Assembly (NCBI GenBank): GCA_025356445.1 | Contig: JANXSZ010000083.1 | Coordinates: 1-64,000 of the forward strand | Reading direction: 5' to 3' | Length of the DNA stretch: 64,000 nucleotides | DNA from: Betaproteobacteria bacterium | Lineage (GTDB): Bacteria; Pseudomonadota; Gammaproteobacteria; Burkholderiales; Burkholderiaceae_C | In this document: piece after piece, positions 26,442 to 35,558 of the stretch | Layout: each line of letters starts with the position of its first letter | How positions within the stretch are numbered: position 1 is the first letter of the stretch | Translations under genes and position numbers: made by a program | The notes under the pieces: model-generated | The model's database searches: none | Told to the model about the DNA's origin: nothing | What the model saw: only the letters and a program-made list of their open reading frames with translations

Positions 26442-28787
26442 TCAAGCCTGCATCAGTTCCCATAACCGCGCCGGGCTGAGCGGCATCTCCAGCTGTGCGG
26501 CCTTGGCCCCCAACCCGCCCCGTGCCAGTGCGTCGGCCACTGCGTTCACCACGCTGGGGGCCGCGCCAATGGTGCCCAACTCGCCCACGCCCTTCACGCC
26601 CAGCGGGTTGTTTTTACAGGGCGTGGACTCGTCCATCTCGGTTTTGAAATCCACCGTCAGCACATCGGCACGCGGCAGGCCATAGTCCATCAAACTGCCG
26701 GTGACAAGCTGGCCAGTTTCGCGGTCGTACATCAGGTGCTCGGACAGCGCTTGGCCTATGCCCTGCACCGCACCGCCATCGAGCTGACCTCGCACAATCA
26801 TCGGGTTAATGACACGGCCCACATCGTTCACCGACGCATAGGCCACGATCTGCAAGTCGCCGGTTTGCACATCCAGCTCGACTTCACTGACATGGCAACC
26901 ATTGGGCCAGGTCGGGCCAGCCACGGTGCTGGTGGAGTCCATGAAAATCCGCTGCTCACTTTGCTTGCCCACCAAAGTGAACAGGTCGATGCCCATGTCG
27001 GTGCCTTTGACCGTAAATCGGCCTGCAGCGTAATCCAGATCTGCTTCAGACGCTTCTAATTCAGTAGCAGCAAGCTGCTTGGCATGTGCAATCGTCCGCT
27101 CCGCCCCCACCCGCATCGCCGAGCCACCCGTGAAGATCGAGCGTGACCCGGCGCTGCCAAAACCTGTGCCCTTGTCGGTATCGCCCAGCACCACGCGGAT
27201 GCGCTCCATCGGCAAACCGAACACATCCACCACCAGCTGGGCCAATGTGGTCACAATGCCCTGGCCCATGGCGTTAACGGCGGAGAACACCTCGACAATG
27301 CCATCCGGCAGCACAGTGACGGTGACGCGCTCTTCAAACACATTGCCGCCCGTCCATTCCAAAAACGTCGCGATGCCCAGACCCCGCAGCTTGCCGCGTG
27401 CTTGGGATTCGGCTGCCCGCGCTGCAAAACCGTGCCAGTCGGCCAGCGCCAAACCCTTGTCCATCACCTGCTCGAAGCAGCCTGTGTCGTACACCTGCGC
27501 CATCGGGTTTTTGTACGGCATCTGCTCAGGGCGAATGAAGTTACGGCGGCGCAGTTCGATGCGGTCTATGCCCGTCTGGCGTGCCGCTTCGTCCATCAGC
27601 CGCTCCATGATGAAGATGGCTTCTGGCCGCCCTGCACCCCGGTAGGCGCCTGTCGAGGCGACGTTGGTCAGCACCGCCTGAAAGTGAAAATCAACGGTCT
27701 GGATGTCGTACACGCTGGTCTGCACCCAGGGCCCGATCAGCAGCTGAATCGCCGCGCCGGTGCCCGTGGCATACGCACCCACGTTGGCCTGCGAGGCGAT
27801 GCGCAGCGCGAGTATCTTGCCGCTCGCGTCCAAGGCCAATTCCGCATGGCTTTGCAGGTCACGCCCGTGGTACGACGATAAAAACTCTTCGCTGCGGTCA
27901 GCCACCCATTTGACGGGGCAAGCCAGCAACTTGGCGCAGTAAGCGACCACGGCATCCTCAGGGTACATGCCGGTTTTCATGCCAAAGCCACCGCCGACAT
28001 CGTCCACCACCACGCGCATTTGGGTCGGTGCCAATCCCAGTAATTTAGCGATGGAATCCCGCACACCAGAAGGCATTTGCGTGCTGAGGCGCACCGTCAG
28101 GCGACCATCGGCAGGATCAGCGTAAGCCAGCACACTGCGTGGCTCCAGTGTGACGGCAGCGACGCGCTGGTTCCGGATGTCCAGCGTCACCCGGTGCGCA
28201 GCCTGAGCGAAGGCTTCAGCCGTCGCCGCAGCGTTGCCGTGGCGAGCCTCTGCTGCGATGTTGTCGGTCGTGGTGTTTTTAGTCGCATCCCACCCCAACT
28301 GCGGTGCGCCAGCGGCCAGGGCATCACGCAAGTCAACCACCATGGGCAGCTCGTCATAGTCCACCATGATGGCCTCAACAGCGTCCCGTGCCTGCTGCAT
28401 CGTCTGCGCCACCACCACGGCGACGGCTTCACCCACGAAGCGCACCTCATCACAGGCCAGGATATGGCGTGCGGGCGAAGAACAGGCTGAGCCATCCGGG
28501 CGACGGAACGCCACGCCCGATGGCATGGCCGCGATACCCGCCGCAACCAGATCTGCGCCCGTCAACACCGCCAACACGCCGGGAATGGCTCGCGCAGCAG
28601 ACGTATCGATGCCTGTGATACGGGCATGGGGGTAGGGCGCGCGCAGAAAACAGAGCCGGGCTTGCTGGTCAGGCACGAAGTCATCGGCGTAGCGGCCGTG
28701 GCCTTGCAACAGCGCATCGTCTTCAACACGGCGCACAGCGTGGCCGCTGCCGTAGCGGGTAGCGAGAGGGGTCAGTTCAGGGGTCAT
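26442..28787 (-). CDS. Orphan molybdenum hydroxylase large subunit (CoxL-like, form II)
   Basis: A 781-aa xanthine dehydrogenase-family catalytic subunit. It has the N-terminal RVEDDALLQGHGRYADD, the Mo-cofactor loop AYRGAGRPEA near residue 381, GGFGMKTG and the catalytic Glu in GVGELG near 735. AYRGAGR is the form II signature; true CO dehydrogenases have AYXCSFR. It should hydroxylate an aldehyde, heterocycle or CO-like substrate with molybdopterin. The usual FAD (CoxM) and 2Fe-2S (CoxS) genes are not adjacent on either side, so partners must be encoded elsewhere. AGGAG precedes the ATG at 28787. Codons near 27055-27082 carry repeat-like sequence. Confidence 0.9.
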   Translation of the reverse strand: MTPELTPLATRYGSGHAVRRVEDDALLQGHGRYADDFVPDQQARLCFLRAPYPHARITGIDTSAARAIPGVLAVLTGADLVAAGIAAMPSGVAFRRPDGSACSSPARHILACDEVRFVGEAVAVVVAQTMQQARDAVEAIMVDYDELPMVVDLRDALAAGAPQLGWDATKNTTTDNIAAEARHGNAAATAEAFAQAAHRVTLDIRNQRVAAVTLEPRSVLAYADPADGRLTVRLSTQMPSGVRDSIAKLLGLAPTQMRVVVDDVGGGFGMKTGMYPEDAVVAYCAKLLACPVKWVADRSEEFLSSYHGRDLQSHAELALDASGKILALRIASQANVGAYATGTGAAIQLLIGPWVQTSVYDIQTVDFHFQAVLTNVASTGAYRGAGRPEAIFIMERLMDEAARQTGIDRIELRRRNFIRPEQMPYKNPMAQVYDTGCFEQVMDKGLALADWHGFAARAAESQARGKLRGLGIATFLEWTGGNVFEERVTVTVLPDGIVEVFSAVNAMGQGIVTTLAQLVVDVFGLPMERIRVVLGDTDKGTGFGSAGSRSIFTGGSAMRVGAERTIAHAKQLAATELEASEADLDYAAGRFTVKGTDMGIDLFTLVGKQSEQRIFMDSTSTVAGPTWPNGCHVSEVELDVQTGDLQIVAYASVNDVGRVINPMIVRGQLDGGAVQGIGQALSEHLMYDRETGQLVTGSLMDYGLPRADVLTVDFKTEMDESTPCKNNPLGVKGVGELGTIGAAPSVVNAVADALARGGLGAKAAQLEMPLSPARLWELMQA

Positions 28788-28896
28788 TGGAGGTCTCCTG
28801 AAAAGCATTGTCAGGGAATTTTTGCCAGGCTGCTCGCACCTTGGGGACGGGCGGAGGCTTTCTCTTCAACATGGATGCAAGACCGTCGCAGACGGC

Positions 28897-29280
28897 TCAC
28901 ATCACCTTGCAGTACGTTGGCTCCACAAACAGGGTGCCGCCGTCAAAGATACCTGCATAGGCCTTGGTTTTCAGCGTTCGCGTCTGGCCTGGGAGAGTGG
29001 AGTGCATGCTCAACTCCTGCTTAGTGGGTGCCCTGTAGTCCTTGGACGTGCGCACCGTGACCTTGTATTCCATGGTGATCTTGCTGGTGTTGGTGATCAC
29101 GATAGTGATCGGTGCATCCTTGCCATCCTGGTACGCCCGGTCGAGGCGCATCGCGCACGTCGCGTGCCAGTAGGGCTTCCATTGGAGTTTGTCGCCCGTA
29201 ATTTCGCCTGCGGCGGCGCCCCCTGCCATGACGGCCAGGCCCAGGGCAAGGACGGCTGATTTCAAGATGGATGTGGACAT
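28897..29280 (-). CDS. Hypothetical secreted protein
   Basis: A 127-aa protein with a signal peptide (ILKSAVLALGLAVMAGGAAAG, split by the cut near residue 24). The mature part is about 100 residues, beta-rich, with two cysteines (HATCAMRL and TYCKVM at the C-terminus) that could form a disulphide. I chose the ATG at 29280 because it begins the signal peptide directly. It is upstream of the Mo-hydroxylase gene on the same strand, with a 109-base gap, so they may be separate units. No family recognised. Confidence 0.72.
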   Translation of the reverse strand: MSTSILKSAVLALGLAVMAGGAAAGEITGDKLQWKPYWHATCAMRLDRAYQDGKDAPITIVITNTSKITMEYKVTVRTSKDYRAPTKQELSMHSTLPGQTRTLKTKAYAGIFDGGTLFVEPTYCKVM

Positions 29281-29358
29281 GGTGCTTTCTTCGCAGGGGT
29301 TACGGCACAAGATGGGCCAAGGACAAGCTTATCAGGCAGGATGACCTTTTCACGTCCC

Positions 29359-30246
29359 CTACTTCCCCTTGTCCCCCAGCCCCGGCATCAGTTTTTCGTT
29401 CATCCAGCGCTGCAAATCCAGCCACATTTGACGCATTTCTGCGTCCAGCGGGGTGCGCATCGCGTTGGGTAGCTCTACCGTCACCACCGGGATGCCCTTG
29501 TGCACGCCACCGTAGTTTCCCAACGAACCAGGGAAGATACCCACCTGATCGAGGTACAGGCGACCCAGCTTACTTGGGGGGACGGAGGGACCATCGAAGT
29601 CCAGCACCCCATAGGGGGCATGGATGCTGACGATCAAATGGGGTTTGAAGCTCTGCATTTGCGTATACAGAAACTGGGTTTCCGGCTCGCTCAGCGGCTT
29701 GGGGCCGGGCCAGCGGCGGGGGTCTTTGCGGGTTTTCTTTTCCCAGTAGTCTTTGGCATCGCGTTCCCAGTTGGGCGTAGGGAAGTTGCGGTTCAAGTCC
29801 ACGCCATTGGCGTTGCTGCGGCTGGGGGGCTGTGCCAGCAGGCCGTCGGGATTAAGGGCGGGGATAAAGCGCCAATGCACGGGGTGCGGCGTGTCAGACG
29901 GGGTTTGCTCGGCCAGCGCAATCCAATGCAATGCCACCGAGGCAGACGACAGCTCGTCGCCATGGATGCCCCCTATCACCAGGACGCGCAGCTTGGGCGC
30001 TTCGGCCTCGACATCGCGGCTGACGAGGGGGCGGCCTTTGACGGATTTGGCACTGCCGGGTTGCAGCTTGGCTGCATCGCACATGGCCATGGTGACATTG
30101 GGCAATCTGCGCAGAAATTCGGCACAAGTGCTCAACCGACGGGCATCAGCAGCTATCGAAAAAGGAGCAGTCATTACCGTGATCAAGACCAGCGCGCAAG
30201 CTGCATGAGAACGGAGACGGGATCGGGTGATGAAGGCAGGAAGCAT
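29359..30246 (-). CDS. Secreted M14-family metallocarboxypeptidase
   Basis: A 295-aa protein with a signal peptide of about 32 residues (ACALVLITVMTAPFSIA). The M14 zinc motif GGIHGDE supplies His and Glu; the third ligand is the His of VSIHAPYG; the catalytic Glu is in VTVELP. NANGVDLNRNFPTPNW is the substrate-pocket Arg motif. It resembles murein peptide amidase MpaA and related enzymes that trim peptidoglycan peptides, but unlike cytoplasmic MpaA it is exported. The start is uncertain: ATG 30246 fits the leader best, and GTG 30267 is possible. Confidence 0.85.
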   Translation of the reverse strand: MLPAFITRSRLRSHAACALVLITVMTAPFSIAADARRLSTCAEFLRRLPNVTMAMCDAAKLQPGSAKSVKGRPLVSRDVEAEAPKLRVLVIGGIHGDELSSASVALHWIALAEQTPSDTPHPVHWRFIPALNPDGLLAQPPSRSNANGVDLNRNFPTPNWERDAKDYWEKKTRKDPRRWPGPKPLSEPETQFLYTQMQSFKPHLIVSIHAPYGVLDFDGPSVPPSKLGRLYLDQVGIFPGSLGNYGGVHKGIPVVTVELPNAMRTPLDAEMRQMWLDLQRWMNEKLMPGLGDKGK

Positions 30247-30333
30247 GGAACACCGAGAAAATGGCACAGCCTTGATTCTCGGTGATCGCCGCTACCGCCA
30301 TGACCGTCACCACCATGACCGCCTCCTGTACCC

Positions 30334-31311
30334 TCAATCCAGGCTGATGTTGCCCCGCCGTACCAGTTCGCCATAGATTTTGGACTTGGCCTCGGCGTTG
30401 CGGTTGATCTCCTCGGGCGACCACGCCAGCGGCTCGAAGGCAAAGGTGTCGAAGCGGGCACGAATGTCGGGGTCCGCAATGACCTTGGCCACATCCGCGT
30501 TGATCTTCAGCCGGACAGCAGCAGGCAGGCCTTTGGGGGCCACCAGCGACACAAAGGACGACACCTCAAAGCCTGCAGGGCCGCCAGATTCGGCGAAGGT
30601 GGGTACGTTAGGCAGCTGCGGCACACGCTTGAGTGCTGCAATGGCGAGGTAGCGCAGTTTGCCCGCTTTGTAGATGCCCTGGCTGGACGGGATACTGGCA
30701 AAGCTCCAGTTCACGTCCCCTGCGCCCACGTTGGCAAACAGCTGCGACACCTCACGGTAAGGCACATGCTGCATGGCGGTGCCGGTCAAGGCTTCCAACT
30801 GCTGTCCGCCCAGATGGCCAGGGCTGCCCACACCCCATGAGCCGTAGCTGAGGCTATCGGGCTTTTCTTTCGCAGCGGCAATCAAATCGCCCATGGTTTT
30901 CCAGGGGGAATCGGTGGGCACGGCGACAAAGAACGGCGTACGAAACAGCGAGGCCACCGCGTCAAAGGTTTGCAGCGGCACAAAGTTGCGCTGCTTGTAA
31001 AGGTGCGGCAAGGCGGCCAGATGCTCGCTGTCGAGTTGCAGCAGGGTGTAGCCATCGGGTGCGGCGCGCTTGGCCTGCTCGATGGCGATGAAGCCGCCGC
31101 CACCGGGCTTGTTGTCGATCACCACACGCTGGTTCCAGAGTTTGGCAAGCTTGTCGGAAATCAAGCGCAGCACGGCATCGGGGCCACTGCCTGCGGCGAA
31201 CGGGGTGACGATGGTGACGGGCTTGCTGGGGTAGTCCGTGGTGGATTGGGCAAAAGCGCTGACCGTGGCAAGGGTCAAAGCGGTGGCGAGGAGGGTGCGG
31301 CGAAACAGCAT
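30334..31311 (-). CDS. Bug/TctC-family periplasmic substrate-binding protein
   Basis: A 325-aa protein with a signal peptide ending SAFAQ near residue 22. The Bug fold begins YPSKPVTIVTPFAAGSGPD, then VVIDNKPGGGG and PYREV near 190. Bug receptors bind small carboxylates and often work with a tripartite transporter or as sensors. It lies 14 bases downstream of the 3-hydroxybenzoate hydroxylase gene on the same strand, so it probably belongs to the gentisate operon and may bind 3-hydroxybenzoate or gentisate. That ligand is inferred from position only; no membrane subunits are nearby. Confidence 0.9.
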   Translation of the reverse strand: MLFRRTLLATALTLATVSAFAQSTTDYPSKPVTIVTPFAAGSGPDAVLRLISDKLAKLWNQRVVIDNKPGGGGFIAIEQAKRAAPDGYTLLQLDSEHLAALPHLYKQRNFVPLQTFDAVASLFRTPFFVAVPTDSPWKTMGDLIAAAKEKPDSLSYGSWGVGSPGHLGGQQLEALTGTAMQHVPYREVSQLFANVGAGDVNWSFASIPSSQGIYKAGKLRYLAIAALKRVPQLPNVPTFAESGGPAGFEVSSFVSLVAPKGLPAAVRLKINADVAKVIADPDIRARFDTFAFEPLAWSPEEINRNAEAKSKIYGELVRRGNISLD

Positions 31312-31325
31312 GGTGCAAGTCCGGG

Positions 31326-32573
31326 TTACAGCGGGGAAGGTGAAGAAAAGTGGCCTGCGTCATCCAGGCAGTGTGCGGGACTCCAGGCATAGAGCCATTC
31401 CACAGCGTCGTAAAACCGCTCGGGGCTGCGGTCTTTCCACAGGCTGTTGCGCACCAGACGCTCTACGCCATGGGCGTGGTAAACGCGGCCCATTTCACGC
31501 ACAGAGAGCACCACACGGGCGGTGCGGGCGATGCGGGCAGATTCGTACAGGCGGAAGGCGGCGGGCAAGTCAAAAATCTCGTCTTGTCGGGTGGCCTTGA
31601 TGGCAGCGCCCAGCGTCACCGCGTCTTCCAGCGCCATGCACGCGCCTTGAGCGAGGTACTGCATCATAGGGTGGGCGGCATCGCCCAAGAGCGTGCCAGC
31701 CCCTTGGCCCCAGTGCTCCGTCGGGTTACGGTCAGCGGTGCTCCAGCGTTTCCATGACGTGGGCAGGCTGAGCAATTGGCGTGGTGTGGCGTGGATGCCG
31801 GTGAAGTAGGACAGCACCTCTTCCTGGCTGCCATCGGTGACACCCCACTCCTCCACATCGCGGCTGTGGAAAGTGACGACCAGGTTGTACTGCTCACCAC
31901 CCCGCAGCGGGTAATGCACCAGATGGCAGTTGGGGCCGGCCCAAACCACCGGGGAATTGATGCGCAGGTTGTCCGGCATGTCGGAAGCGGGCACCACGGC
32001 GCGGTAAACCACATGGCCCGAGACACGCGGCGCATCGCCCACCAACGCGGCACGCACGACCGATTTCACGCCATCGCAACCCACCACGGCAGACGCGCTG
32101 AAATTCCGGCCATCGCGGGCGGTAGCGCTGGCGCTGTGTTCGCCAATGGAAACATGCGCGATCTGCACACCGGTATGCAACCGGATCAGCGGGTTGGCCA
32201 GCACCGCCGCATGGATGGCACCGTGCAAATCTGCCCGGTGGCTGACGGCATAAGGGTTGCCAAAACGCTGGCGAAAGGCTTCGCCCACCGGGATATGGCC
32301 CACTTCGGTGCAGTCCATCGCGTCCATCATGATGAGGCTGTCGGTGAACACGGCGCGGCGCCGCACCTCGGCCCCCACGCCCAGCGCATCGAGTGCAGCA
32401 AAGGCATTCGGCCCCAATTGCAGGCCTGCACCGATTTCACCGATGGTGCTGCTCTGCTCCAGCAGGTCGATGTGCAGCCCCAAACGGGCCAGCGAAAGCG
32501 CAGCAGCCATGCCGCCTATGCCGCCGCCGATGAGCAACACGGAGGGTTCAGAAATGTCAGAAAGCATGGTCAT
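31326..32573 (-). CDS. nagX: FAD monooxygenase, probable 3-hydroxybenzoate 6-hydroxylase
   Basis: A 415-aa group A flavoprotein hydroxylase. The Rossmann motif IGGGIGGMAAAL lies near residue 15, the DG motif VVGCDGVKS near 165, and the FAD ribityl motif GDAAHPMMQYLAQGA near 300. It resembles salicylate and 3-hydroxybenzoate hydroxylases. The next genes are a FAH-family hydrolase and gentisate 1,2-dioxygenase, so making gentisate from 3-hydroxybenzoate is the best reading (NagX/XlnD/MhbM type). A salicylate 5- or 1-hydroxylase cannot be excluded from the motifs. GAGGAG precedes the ATG by about nine bases. Confidence 0.85.
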   Translation of the reverse strand: MTMLSDISEPSVLLIGGGIGGMAAALSLARLGLHIDLLEQSSTIGEIGAGLQLGPNAFAALDALGVGAEVRRRAVFTDSLIMMDAMDCTEVGHIPVGEAFRQRFGNPYAVSHRADLHGAIHAAVLANPLIRLHTGVQIAHVSIGEHSASATARDGRNFSASAVVGCDGVKSVVRAALVGDAPRVSGHVVYRAVVPASDMPDNLRINSPVVWAGPNCHLVHYPLRGGEQYNLVVTFHSRDVEEWGVTDGSQEEVLSYFTGIHATPRQLLSLPTSWKRWSTADRNPTEHWGQGAGTLLGDAAHPMMQYLAQGACMALEDAVTLGAAIKATRQDEIFDLPAAFRLYESARIARTARVVLSVREMGRVYHAHGVERLVRNSLWKDRSPERFYDAVEWLYAWSPAHCLDDAGHFSSPSPL

Positions 32574-32599
32574 GGGTTTGTCTCCTCACACCGCTTGCG

Positions 32600-33328
32600 T
32601 TAAACGATTTGCACGCTGAGCGGTGCAAATCCATCAATGGTCACGTTGATGGCGTCCCCGCGCTGTACGGCACCCACACCTTCAGGGGTGCCGGTGAAGA
32701 TCACGTCGCCGGGTTGCAACGCAAACAGCGTGGAGAGGTTGGCAATGACTTCGCTTACCGACCAAATCAGGTTCTTGAGGTCGCTGCTTTGCTTGGTTTG
32801 GCCGTTCACGGTCAGCGTGATGGCACCGTGGTTGATCTCCCCCGCATCGGCCAGCCTGCTCACCGGGCCGATGGGTGCGGAGAAGTCAAACGCCTTGCCA
32901 ATCTCCCAAGGACGGCCTTGCTCGCGCATCTTCATTTGCAGATCGCGCCGGGTCATGTCCAGGCCCACGGCGTAACCGAAGATGTGGCTGGGGGCAGCGT
33001 CCACGGCGATGTGGCTTCCGCCCTTGCCGATCACCACGACCAGCTCGGCTTCAAAGTGGTAATTGCTGGTTTGGGTGGGGTAAGGAATCTCAACCGTGGT
33101 GCCGGCGCTGACGGGCACGACCGAGGCATCGTCGTTGGGTTTGCAAAAGAAAAACGGCGGTTCGCGGTCAGGGTCGAAGCCCATCTCTCGGGCATGCGCG
33201 GCGTAGTTGCGGCCCACGCAGTAGACACGGCGCACGGGAAACAGATCGTCAGTGCCCACAATGGGCAGGCCCACAGGGGACATGGGGGGGACGGCGTAGG
33301 TAGTTGAAGAAGCTGAAGCGGAATTCAT
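32600..33328 (-). CDS. nagK: FAH-family hydrolase, probable fumarylpyruvate (or maleylpyruvate) hydrolase
   Basis: A 242-aa FAH-fold enzyme with the metal site residues in EAELVVVIGKGG, GYAVGLDMTRRDLQ and FTGTPEGVG. It should cleave the product of gentisate ring opening into pyruvate and fumarate or malate. Its ATG overlaps the dioxygenase stop (ATGA), showing tight coupling. I see no glutathione-dependent maleylpyruvate isomerase (nagL) in the window, so either that gene is elsewhere or this enzyme takes maleylpyruvate directly. The start at 33328 is preferred over upstream codons that lie inside the preceding gene. Confidence 0.88.
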   Translation of the reverse strand: MNSASASSTTYAVPPMSPVGLPIVGTDDLFPVRRVYCVGRNYAAHAREMGFDPDREPPFFFCKPNDDASVVPVSAGTTVEIPYPTQTSNYHFEAELVVVIGKGGSHIAVDAAPSHIFGYAVGLDMTRRDLQMKMREQGRPWEIGKAFDFSAPIGPVSRLADAGEINHGAITLTVNGQTKQSSDLKNLIWSVSEVIANLSTLFALQPGDVIFTGTPEGVGAVQRGDAINVTIDGFAPLSVQIV

Positions 33329-34368
33329 ACAAAAGACTCTCTCAAAATGCCCATCGCTTGTTGCACGGGGCGGTCGGAAAAACTGAACAACACAGCGTCC
33401 GTGCTGGCGTTCAGGCGGAGCGTGGCCCACGAAGGCACGACAAAGGTGTCACGCGGGCCGAAGTTGAAAAATTGGCCACTGATCTCAGCCACACCCGAGC
33501 CCTCCACCACGCTGTACACCGAGCCGTCGGTGCTGCGGTGCGCCTTGCCTGCAAAACCCTGGGGCAGCAGTTGCAAAAACGTGGCGATGGTGGGCATAGG
33601 CGAGCCGCCCGTCAGCGGGTTGATGTACCGCAGCTTGTGGCCTGTCCAGGCATCGGGCGCTTCTTGGCGCTGCAGGGCGGCCAAAGCCTCACGGCTACGG
33701 GCGTAGGGGTAGCTGAAGATAGGCGATGTAGCCGACTGATGCGTGTGCCGCACGGGCACCATGTTGTGGCCAAAGCGGGCAAAGCTGTTGCCCTCGGGCT
33801 TGGCGACCAGCTGCACCTGGGCATCGGCGTTTTCAGCAAAACCAGCATCGAAAAACCGCACCATCGGGATGTCCAGCCCATCCAGCCACACCACCGGCTC
33901 GCTGTTTCCCGCCATGCCCTCGTTGCCGTGGTCATGCCAATCCCAGGAGGGCGTGATGATGAAGTCCCCAGGCTGCATGGTGGTGCGCTCGCCCCCCACC
34001 GTGGTGTAAGCGCCGGACCCGTCCACAATGAACCGCAACGCCGACTGCACATGCCGGTGCGCCGGAGCCACCTCCCCCGGCATGATGAGCTGCAAGCCCG
34101 CATAGAGCGACTGGGTGATAGACGAACTGCCAGGCAGCGCCGGATTTTCCAAAACCAACACCCGCCGCACCGCCTCTTCAGCGGTGATGAGCGTGGCCGA
34201 CGCCATCAAATGCGGCCGAATCTCGTCATACCGCCACAGCGCAGGCACGCACGGCGTAGTGGGCTCTTTGGGCACCAGCGCATGCAGGGACTCCCACAGC
34301 GGGGTGAGGTGAAGGGGACGGATGCGGTCGTAGTAGGACTGCCGCTCTTGGCTGGTATCTGGTGGCAT
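33325..34368 (-). CDS. nagI: Gentisate 1,2-dioxygenase
   Basis: A 347-aa bicupin Fe(II) ring-cleavage dioxygenase. The first cupin holds the iron ligands (PAHRHVQSALRF near residue 102, and DWHDHGNEG near 142). The second cupin (AHRSTDGSVYSVVEGSG near 283) is structural. It opens gentisate between the carboxyl and hydroxyl positions to give maleylpyruvate. It is the first gene of the minus-strand operon nagI-nagK-nagX-Bug and is divergent from a LysR gene that probably controls it. The length matches known enzymes (340-370). Confidence 0.94.
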   Translation of the reverse strand: MPPDTSQERQSYYDRIRPLHLTPLWESLHALVPKEPTTPCVPALWRYDEIRPHLMASATLITAEEAVRRVLVLENPALPGSSSITQSLYAGLQLIMPGEVAPAHRHVQSALRFIVDGSGAYTTVGGERTTMQPGDFIITPSWDWHDHGNEGMAGNSEPVVWLDGLDIPMVRFFDAGFAENADAQVQLVAKPEGNSFARFGHNMVPVRHTHQSATSPIFSYPYARSREALAALQRQEAPDAWTGHKLRYINPLTGGSPMPTIATFLQLLPQGFAGKAHRSTDGSVYSVVEGSGVAEISGQFFNFGPRDTFVVPSWATLRLNASTDAVLFSFSDRPVQQAMGILRESFV

Positions 34369-34438
34369 ACAGTGTCTCCGGTTCAGGGGTGACGGGATTG
34401 TTGGCCAGGGAGACTATTCAGACAAGAGGCTGGATGGG

Positions 34439-34449
34439 ATACTTGGTAT
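34439..34449. promoter_or_regulatory. Small dyad in the nagI/LysR divergent spacer
   Basis: ATAC-TTG-GTAT lies 70 bases before nagI and about 130 before the LysR start, in the 208-base spacer. It is a plausible regulator half-site pair, but it is short and could be chance. Confidence 0.3.
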
Positions 34450-34576
34450 TGTTTTTTGAAATAGAACCCAGCACTAGCGGGGAAATGCCCAATAACCCCC
34501 ATCGGTGGCAGGCACTTGTGCCATTGTTCAATACGGGTGTGAATGCGCAGGATTTTCAATACCCATTTTTACCCCT

Positions 34577-35476
34577 ATGTCCAAACTCGATCTCGATTGG
34601 CTCGCCGTCTTCGACGAGGTTTACAAGACCGCCAGCGTCTCCAAAGCCGCTGAGCGCCTGGGCATCGCCCAAGCGGCCGCCAGCACCGCGCTGAACAAAC
34701 TCCGCAGTCACTTCGATGACCGCCTGTTCGCTCGCACCGCACTGGGCATGCAGCCCACGCCCTTTGCGCAGCAGATTCGCCCAGCGCTGGCGGAGATCCT
34801 GGCCCAGCTTGAGATTGCCCATGGCAGCCGGGCGACGTTTGATGCGGCCAAGGCGCGGCACACGTTTCGCATCTGCATGACCGATATCAGCGAGGTGGTG
34901 CTGCTGCCCCGCCTGCTGAACCACATGCGCCGCGTGGCCCCAGGGGTGCATATCGAGACGGAAAACATCTCCACGCAAACCGGGCGGCGGCTGGAAGACG
35001 GGGAGGTGGATTTGGCGATTGGCTTCATGCCGCAGCTGGATGCGGGCTTTTACCAACAAGCCTTGTTCGCACAGAATTTTGTTTGTCTTGTGGCCAAAAA
35101 CCATCCACGTATCGGCACCAAGTTCAGCAAAAAGGGCTTTGTGGCCGAGGCGCACGCGGTCATCACGTCTTCAGGCACAGGCCACGCCATTGTGGGCAAG
35201 ACGCTCGCGCGGCTGGGGGTAGAGCGTGATGTGGTGGTGCAACTGTCCAGCTTTTTGTGTGTGGCGCGCATCGTGGCGCAAACCGAATTGGTGGTGATCG
35301 TGCCGCGCATTCTGGGGCAAATTTTGGCGGAGCAAGAGCCGGTGAAGCTGGTAGAGCCACCATTCTCGCTGCCGTCCTACTCGGTGAAGCAGCACTGGCA
35401 CGAACGCTTTCATGCCGATGCCGCCAATGCGTGGCTGCGGCGCACCATGGCGGAACTCTTCAGCGGGGTGGCTTGA
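34577..35476 (+). CDS. LysR-family regulator of the gentisate cluster
   Basis: A 299-aa protein: MSKLDLDWLAVFDEVYKTAS begins the winged HTH (SKAAERLGIAQAAASTALNKL split over about 18-45), followed by the effector domain (FRICMTDISEVVLLP from about 95). The ATG at 34577 gives the normal LysR N-terminus; the earlier ATG at 34505 adds 24 unlikely residues. The divergent position next to nagI argues that it activates the catabolic genes with gentisate or 3-hydroxybenzoate as inducer, which is inference from layout. Confidence 0.88.
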   Translation: MSKLDLDWLAVFDEVYKTASVSKAAERLGIAQAAASTALNKLRSHFDDRLFARTALGMQPTPFAQQIRPALAEILAQLEIAHGSRATFDAAKARHTFRICMTDISEVVLLPRLLNHMRRVAPGVHIETENISTQTGRRLEDGEVDLAIGFMPQLDAGFYQQALFAQNFVCLVAKNHPRIGTKFSKKGFVAEAHAVITSSGTGHAIVGKTLARLGVERDVVVQLSSFLCVARIVAQTELVVIVPRILGQILAEQEPVKLVEPPFSLPSYSVKQHWHERFHADAANAWLRRTMAELFSGVA

Positions 35477-35558
35477 GGGCCATCGGCCTTCGCACCTTGG
35501 CTACAGCAACCCACAACGCTTGCGTTTATTATGGGTAAAACTGCTCCAAACTTACGCT

